A stretch of 17,804 nt of DNA from DATJJW01 sp035491935 (GTDB taxonomy: Bacteria; Pseudomonadota; Alphaproteobacteria; ATCC43930; CGMCC-115725): assembly GCA_035491935.1 (NCBI GenBank), contig DATJJW010000103.1:1-17804 (forward strand), written 5' to 3'. This document shows, piece by piece, positions 13,666 to 17,804 of the stretch (position 1 is its first letter; the number at the start of each line of letters is the position of its first letter). The translations under genes and the position numbers were made by a program. The notes beneath the pieces are model-generated. The model made no database searches and was not told the origin of the DNA. It was given only the letters and a program-made list of their open reading frames with translations.

Positions 13666-15171
13666 CTGTCCCTGCGCAAGCTCACTTTCGGCACCGCCGC
13701 GATGTCGGCCTCCACAATCCTGCGCCTATTCGCGCAGTTTCTGGTGCTGCCCATCCTGTCGCGCTTCCTGGGACCATCGGAATTCGGCCTGGTGTCGATC
13801 GCCATGCCCTTCGTCCTGTTCGCCCAGATCATTAGTGATGCCGGCATCGGCCAATCGCTGGTCCGGTCCGACGGCAAGGACCGGACCGTCTGGTCGACCA
13901 TGTTCTGGGTGCTGTTGGCGCTGGGCTGCGGCATGGGCGTGGCGCTGGTCGCGATCGCGCCGGTCGTCGCCGACATCTATCACGAGCCTCGCCTCAGGCC
14001 GATCATCATGACGCTGGCGCTGGTCCCGGTAGCCCAGGCCTGCAACGCCGTGCCCGCCGCCGCCTTGCAGCGCGAGCGGCGTTTCATGACGCTGGCCGGC
14101 GCCGAGATGACCGGCACGATCTGCGGCGCCGTCGTCGCGGTGCTGGCGGCGATGCACGGTTTCGGCGCCTGGGCGCTTATCGGCCAGCAGGTGACGCTAT
14201 GGACCGGCAAGCTGGTCCTGACCTTCCTGTTCACCAGCTTCCGCCCCGCCTTCATCTTCATCCCGGCCCGGATCAAGGATCACCGAAGCTTCAGCGTGAA
14301 CGTGACCAGCTTCAACGTGATCAATTTCTTCGCCCGCTCGCTCGACCCGCTGGTGATCGGCAAGGTGCTGGGCACGGCTCCATTGGGCACCTACACCATC
14401 GCCTATCAGTTCATGCGCCTGCCCAGCATGATCGTGACCGGGCCGCTGCAAAGCGTGCTCTATGCCCAGCTGGCCCTGATGAAGGAGAACAAGCGGGCAC
14501 TGCGCGAGACGCTGCTGCTCGCCACCCGCCTCGTCTCGATCATGGTGTTTCCGGCCATGGGCTTGGTGGCGGCCGCCAACGAGCCGGTCTTCAGCCTGCT
14601 GCTGTCGCCCAGATGGGCGGCGGCCGGCTGGCTGTTCATGCTGTTCGCCCCGGTGGGCGCCATGCAGGCGGTCACCGGCTTGAACGGCTGCGTGCTGATG
14701 GCGACGGGCCGCACGGAGATCCAGATTCGCCTCACCATCGAATTCACGGTCATCTGGGTTGTGACGCTGCTGGCGACGGTGTGGTTCGGCGTCGGCTGGG
14801 TCGCCGCCCTCTACAACATCAGCTGGTTCCTCTATTTCCCGCGCTTTTCCAAGAAATTCCTCGACACGGTCGATTGCTCGCGCCGCACATATCTCGGCGC
14901 CATGATGGTACCGCTGGCCATGACCGCACTCGGCATCGGGGTCTATGAGGCGATAGCTCGGTCCATGGCATTGCCGGCGTGGATGCTCTGTGTGCTGGCC
15001 TTCATTTTGCTGCTGGCGACGATGGCCGCGAGCCTGCTCTGGCAAAAGCGCACCCTGACGACAGAAGCCGCGGCGCTCAAACTGTGGACCCAACCGGCCG
15101 TACCGGTCACGCCCAAACCCGAAGCCGCACCGCAAGCCGACCTTGCGGTGGACCGGCTGCCGCAGCGGTAA
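13666..15171 (+). CDS. polysaccharide flippase (Wzx-like, MOP superfamily)
   Basis: A roughly 501-residue inner-membrane protein with about 12-14 hydrophobic segments and the family pattern LSRFLGPSEFGL in helix 1 to loop 1 and SDAGIGQSLVR shortly after, typical of exporters that flip lipid-linked oligosaccharides. The first ATG is at 13702 but has no ribosome site. In the same frame a CTG at 13666 has GAGG at 13656-13659, 6 bases upstream, and adds LSLRKLTFGTAA, matching the SLR...G pre-helix segment usual in this family. The upstream stop at 13621 and the absence of ATG, GTG or TTG between leave CTG as the best start; 13702 is the conservative alternative. The C-terminal tail (about 460-501) is Ala/Pro-rich and cytosolic. 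It forms a two-gene module with the glycosyltransferase; no polymerase gene is nearby. Confidence 0.9.
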   Translation: MSLRKLTFGTAAMSASTILRLFAQFLVLPILSRFLGPSEFGLVSIAMPFVLFAQIISDAGIGQSLVRSDGKDRTVWSTMFWVLLALGCGMGVALVAIAPVVADIYHEPRLRPIIMTLALVPVAQACNAVPAAALQRERRFMTLAGAEMTGTICGAVVAVLAAMHGFGAWALIGQQVTLWTGKLVLTFLFTSFRPAFIFIPARIKDHRSFSVNVTSFNVINFFARSLDPLVIGKVLGTAPLGTYTIAYQFMRLPSMIVTGPLQSVLYAQLALMKENKRALRETLLLATRLVSIMVFPAMGLVAAANEPVFSLLLSPRWAAAGWLFMLFAPVGAMQAVTGLNGCVLMATGRTEIQIRLTIEFTVIWVVTLLATVWFGVGWVAALYNISWFLYFPRFSKKFLDTVDCSRRTYLGAMMVPLAMTALGIGVYEAIARSMALPAWMLCVLAFILLLATMAASLLWQKRTLTTEAAALKLWTQPAVPVTPKPEAAPQADLAVDRLPQR

Positions 15172-15226
15172 CCCGCCGCTCCATTTCAGCCGACCGATAT
15201 CGCTGAGGACTATCGCGCCCTGATCT

Positions 15227-15240
15227 GTATGGTACGATAC
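15227..15240. promoter_or_regulatory. operator-like palindrome upstream of the ACS transporter
   Basis: GTAT-G-GTAC-G-ATAC is symmetric in 12 of 14 positions and lies 50 bases before the transporter ATG. GGTA-CGA-TACC overlaps it (15231-15241), and the palindrome CGATATCG lies at 15195-15202. GntR/FadR-type regulators often control ACS transporters through short GGTA/TACC sites, but no regulator gene is next to this one. Confidence 0.35.
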
Positions 15241-15289
15241 CGATGGACCGGAACATAAGATAATACCGGCCTCAAGCGGGGGAGACGCC

Positions 15290-16594
15290 ATGGAGACGAT
15301 GTCGGCCGGGAATGCATCCACAGGGGCCAGCGCCGCCCTGCATGCGGCGGCTACCAATATCCGCTGGACGCATGTGGCGCCCACCCTGCTGATGATCTGG
15401 ATCATCACGAATTTCGACAAGGCCAACATGTCGATCGTGATGAACCACAAGGAATTCCTCGACGAATTCGCGCTCGTCGGCCAGCAGGGCAAGATCGGCT
15501 GGCTGTCGAGCGGCATGTTCCTGACCTATGGCCTGACCGCCCCGCTCTGGGGCCTGGCAATCCAGCGCTGGGGCACGGTAAGGACCGCGGTCGCGAGCTG
15601 CCTCATCTGGGCCTTCACCTGCTTCTGGTCGGGGCTCGCCGGCAGCTATGAATCGTTGCTGGCCTCGCGCGTGGCGTTGGGCGCCGGCGAAGGCGCCCTC
15701 TACCCGCTGACGCTGGCTGTGGTGGCACAATGGTTCGCGCTGCGCGAACGCGGCCGGGCGACCGCCTTCTGGTGGGTCGGCACCATGATTGGCCCGATGG
15801 TGGTCGGTCCCCTGGTCACGACGCTGATCCTGGTGATCGGCTGGCGCTGGCAATTCCATGCCATGGGCCTGCTGGCGCTGATCCTGCCCTTGCCGATGAT
15901 CCTGTTCCTGATGACCGACCGGCCGGATCAGCATCGCAAGGTCAACCAGGCGGAAGCCCAGCTCATCGCCGCCGGTGCGCTGGAACACGATCAGGATGCG
16001 CCCGGCCGCGCCTTCGCCAAGGCCACCAGCCCCTGGACCAATTATCGCTTCTGGCTGGCGACCATCGCCGTGACCAGCAATTCCTTCTTCTTCTGGGGCT
16101 GGGCGATTTGGCTGCCGACGTATCTGCGCACGGCGCGGCATTTCTCGTTCAGCACCTCGGGCAACCTCACTTTCGTCATCTACGGCTTCGCGGTCGCGAC
16201 CATCCTGTGCATGGGCTTCCTCTCCGACCGGCTGTATCGGCGCGGGCTGCTGGCCGGCACGGGCTGGATCCTGGCCGCCTGCTTCCTGATGGCTGCCGCC
16301 TTCGCGCCCAGCCCCGGTTGGAGCGTCGTCCTCATGATCTGCGCGCTCTGCGCCCAGCAGACCGGTATTTCCTGCGCCGAAATGCTGATGCACAGCCTGG
16401 TCAAGGCCGCCGACATGGGCAAGATGCAGGGCGTACGCTCCTTCGTCTCTCAGACGATCAGCGCGCTCTCGCCGGCCATCATCGGCTATGTCGTGCAAAA
16501 GACCGGCGGCTATGACGGCGCCTTCATCATCCTGGCCGCTGCCGTGGTATTATCGGCCGGCTGCATCCTCAGGCTGGCCTTCGAGGAATTATGA
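15290..16594 (+). CDS. MFS transporter, anion:cation symporter (ACS) family
   Basis: A 434-residue inner-membrane transporter with about 12 helices. The family pattern is clear: FDKANMSIV (residues 42-50) in place of the usual LDRANIS in helix 1, GWLSSGMFLTYGLTAPLWG (70-88), RVALGAGEGALYP (127-139) in helix 4, WQFHAMGLLAL (187-197) at the centre and a GFLSDRLYRRG loop in the second half. The ACS family moves organic anions such as hexuronates, tartrate, phthalate or glucarate with protons or sodium; the substrate here is unknown. GGGGGAG lies about 5 bases before the ATG. The stop overlaps the next gene by four bases (ATGA at 16591-16594), so both are on one mRNA and the second depends on translation of the first. 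Confidence 0.9.
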   Translation: METMSAGNASTGASAALHAAATNIRWTHVAPTLLMIWIITNFDKANMSIVMNHKEFLDEFALVGQQGKIGWLSSGMFLTYGLTAPLWGLAIQRWGTVRTAVASCLIWAFTCFWSGLAGSYESLLASRVALGAGEGALYPLTLAVVAQWFALRERGRATAFWWVGTMIGPMVVGPLVTTLILVIGWRWQFHAMGLLALILPLPMILFLMTDRPDQHRKVNQAEAQLIAAGALEHDQDAPGRAFAKATSPWTNYRFWLATIAVTSNSFFFWGWAIWLPTYLRTARHFSFSTSGNLTFVIYGFAVATILCMGFLSDRLYRRGLLAGTGWILAACFLMAAAFAPSPGWSVVLMICALCAQQTGISCAEMLMHSLVKAADMGKMQGVRSFVSQTISALSPAIIGYVVQKTGGYDGAFIILAAAVVLSAGCILRLAFEEL

Positions 16595-16917
16595 CCAACA
16601 CCGAGCAGGAAGACCCGATCGTACCGACGGGCATCGAGCACAAGATCGACGAGATCCTGGACGAGCGTGGTGATCTCGATCAGCGCTACAACTACATCGA
16701 CTACCATTTCGTGCAGGACGGCATGACGGCCCTCGCCCGCGCCTATTGCGACTCGATGCGGCGGGCTTCGCTATACGGGCCGTACAAGGACCAGGAACGC
16801 GCCACCGGGGCCGTGGCAGAGGCCTTCCAGACCGCGATCATGGGCTATCTGCAGCGCCGCTTCGACACCATCCAGGTGCTGGGCAGGGACGGCTACGAGA
16901 CCGTCTGGCAGGCGTGA
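16591..16917 (+). CDS. unrecognised 108-residue protein coupled to the ACS transporter
   Basis: I do not recognise this family. The protein is acidic at the start (residues 1-30 rich in Glu/Asp), has the aromatic-rich segment QRYNYIDYHFVQDGM (about 31-45) and then probable helices with paired arginines (MRRASLYG, YLQRRFD). There is no signal peptide or membrane segment, so it should be cytosolic. GAGGA at 16583-16587 lies just before the ATG, and the ATGA overlap with the transporter gene indicates translational coupling. Coding character is supported by length, codon usage like its neighbours and this overlap. A role with the transporter or with its substrate is an inference from position only. 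Its stop codon lies inside a 14-base tandem repeat. Confidence 0.7.
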   Translation: MTNTEQEDPIVPTGIEHKIDEILDERGDLDQRYNYIDYHFVQDGMTALARAYCDSMRRASLYGPYKDQERATGAVAEAFQTAIMGYLQRRFDTIQVLGRDGYETVWQA

Positions 16918-16947
16918 AATGGCAGACGTGAAATGGCAGGCGTGAAA
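16906..16947 (+). repeat. 14-base tandem repeat, three units, over a stop codon
   Basis: TGGCAGGCGTGAAA occurs at 16906-16919, with one change (GACG) at 16920-16933, and exactly again at 16934-16947. The first unit encodes the last three residues (WQA) and the stop of the 108-residue gene. The array probably arose by slippage and leaves the protein intact. Confidence 0.9.
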
Positions 16948-16969
16948 CGAATTTCGCGGGCTGCCAGGC

Positions 16970-17042
16970 CGGGCGTGTCCCGGCCATCCACGACCTGAAA
17001 AGGACAGAGCCCTGATCGGCGTGGATGGCCGGGGCAGGCCTG
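16970..17042. repeat. large intergenic palindrome (REP/MITE-like)
   Basis: CCCGGCCATCCACG (16979-16992) and CGTGGATGGCCGGG (17020-17033) are perfect 14-base inverted arms around a 27-base centre. Pairing continues imperfectly outward to about 16970 and 17042. No T-run follows, so it is not a simple terminator. Words such as GTGGATGGCCGGG and CATGACGA are common in dispersed intergenic repeats of alphaproteobacteria, and this looks like one copy. It could still stabilise the 3' end of the transporter mRNA. Confidence 0.7.
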
Positions 17043-17073
17043 CATGACGAGGCGTACACGGACTCGTGCGCAT

Positions 17074-17103
17074 AAAAAAGGCGGCCGGATCGCTCCGGCC
17101 ACC
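17074..17103 (-). terminator. intrinsic terminator of pntB
   Basis: On the minus strand GGTGGCCGGA pairs with TCCGGCCGCC (one G-U pair) around a GCGA tetraloop and is followed by six T. It begins about 25 bases after the pntB stop, so it ends the leftward transhydrogenase transcript. Confidence 0.9.
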
Positions 17104-17127
17104 TTTCTCCTCTTTGGCTTCAGCCGA

Positions 17128-17804
17128 TCAATGACCGAAGGATTTGACGACCTCTTCGCACATCTTCTTGGCGTCGCCGAACAGCATCATGGTGTTGGGG
17201 CGGAAGAACAGCTCGTTCTCCACGCCGGCATAACCCGATGCCATCGAGCGCTTCACGAACAGCACGGTCTTCGCCTTCTCGACGTCGAGCACGGGCATGC
17301 CGTAGATCGGCGATTTCGGGTCCGAACGTGCCGCCGGGTTGGTGACGTCGTTGGCGCCGATGACGAAGGCGACGTCGGTGGAGGCGAAATCGCGGTTGAT
17401 CTCCTCCAGCTCCAGCACCTCGTCATAAGGCACGTTGGCCTCGGCCAACAGCACGTTCATGTGCCCCGGCATGCGGCCGGCGACGGGATGGATCGCGTAC
17501 TTCACCTCGACGCCCTGCTCCTTGAGCTTGTCCGCCATTTCCCTGAGCGCATGCTGCGCCTGGGCCACCGCCATGCCGTAGCCCGGCACGATGATGACGC
17601 TGGAGGCGTTCTTCATGATGAAGCTCGCATCCTCGGCCGAACCAGCCTTCACCACCTGGTCGCCGCCCGGACCGCCGGTAGCGGCCGCAGCCGAACCGTC
17701 GGTGCCGAAGCCGCCCAGGATGACGTTGAAGATCGAGCGGTTCATGCCCTTGCACATGATGTAGCTGAGGATGGCGCTGGAGCTGCCCACCACGGCACCG
17801 GTCA
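17128..17804 (-). CDS. pntB: NAD(P) transhydrogenase subunit beta, C-terminal part (window-truncated)
   Basis: The last 225 or so residues of the membrane subunit of proton-translocating transhydrogenase, which couples proton entry to hydride transfer from NADH to NADP+. The visible part covers the end of the membrane domain (SSAILSYIMCKGMNRS) and the whole NADP-binding domain III: VPGYGMAVAQAQH as the fingerprint loop, GRMPGHMNVLLAEA, IGANDVTNPAA and KRSMASGYAGVENELF, ending KSFGH. The frame runs off the window at 17804 with no start inside, so the gene is partial because of the window, not damaged. The usual partner genes, pntA forms, should lie beyond the edge. An intrinsic terminator follows the stop. 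Confidence 0.97.
   Translation of the reverse strand, partial: TGAVVGSSSAILSYIMCKGMNRSIFNVILGGFGTDGSAAAATGGPGGDQVVKAGSAEDASFIMKNASSVIIVPGYGMAVAQAQHALREMADKLKEQGVEVKYAIHPVAGRMPGHMNVLLAEANVPYDEVLELEEINRDFASTDVAFVIGANDVTNPAARSDPKSPIYGMPVLDVEKAKTVLFVKRSMASGYAGVENELFFRPNTMMLFGDAKKMCEEVVKSFGH

Noticed and set aside
15272..16498. 408-codon minus-strand frame opposite the ACS transporter
   Set aside because: The translation is a charged low-complexity shadow; the plus strand encodes a complete transporter with clear motifs.

Overview
GC-rich chromosomal window that reads as an alphaproteobacterium, plausibly Rhodospirillales-like, though the order cannot be proved from this sequence. The best taxonomic marker is a COQ9-family gene in a leftward operon with def, diverging from rpsU; this family is known in alphaproteobacteria as the 'rpsU-divergently transcribed protein'. 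Bases 17128-17804 hold the end of a proton-translocating transhydrogenase beta subunit (pntB), cut by the window edge. No rRNA, tRNA, CRISPR array or intact insertion sequence was seen.

Layout. 1-1645: purE and purK, two consecutive steps of de novo purine synthesis. 1695-2699: an exported alpha/beta hydrolase with a kynurenine-formamidase-like active site. 2700-2993: a composition-shifted patch with one doubtful 56-codon ORF. 2994-5687 (minus): a type V autotransporter with a beta-helical passenger, preceded by a 394-base intergenic region with a strong promoter and an abutting palindrome. 6082-7491 (minus): an MFS metabolite transporter with an operator-like leader. 7654-8974 (minus): coq9 and def. 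9104-9420: rpsU with an overlapping upstream ORF and a strong terminator. 9486-10400 (minus): an AraC-family regulator diverging from two short-chain dehydrogenases (10548-12288). 12289-15171: an AT-rich leader, a glycosyltransferase and a Wzx-type flippase, a small surface-polysaccharide module. 15290-16917: an ACS-type MFS transporter translationally coupled to an unrecognised 108-residue protein. 16906-17103: a short tandem repeat, a large intergenic palindrome and the pntB terminator.

How the genes work together. purE-purK form one metabolic unit. def, coq9 and rpsU are housekeeping genes around a shared divergent intergenic region. The AraC regulator probably controls the two reductases beside it, an arrangement like YqhC with its aldehyde reductase. 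The autotransporter and the glycosyltransferase/flippase pair both build the cell surface and both lie behind AT-rich leaders.

I do not see a clear new multi-gene system. The most testable oddities are a likely leaderless def mRNA, a probable CTG start for the flippase, an upstream ORF overlapping rpsU, the autotransporter promoter/operator, operator-like palindromes before both MFS genes, and the unknown gene coupled to the ACS transporter.
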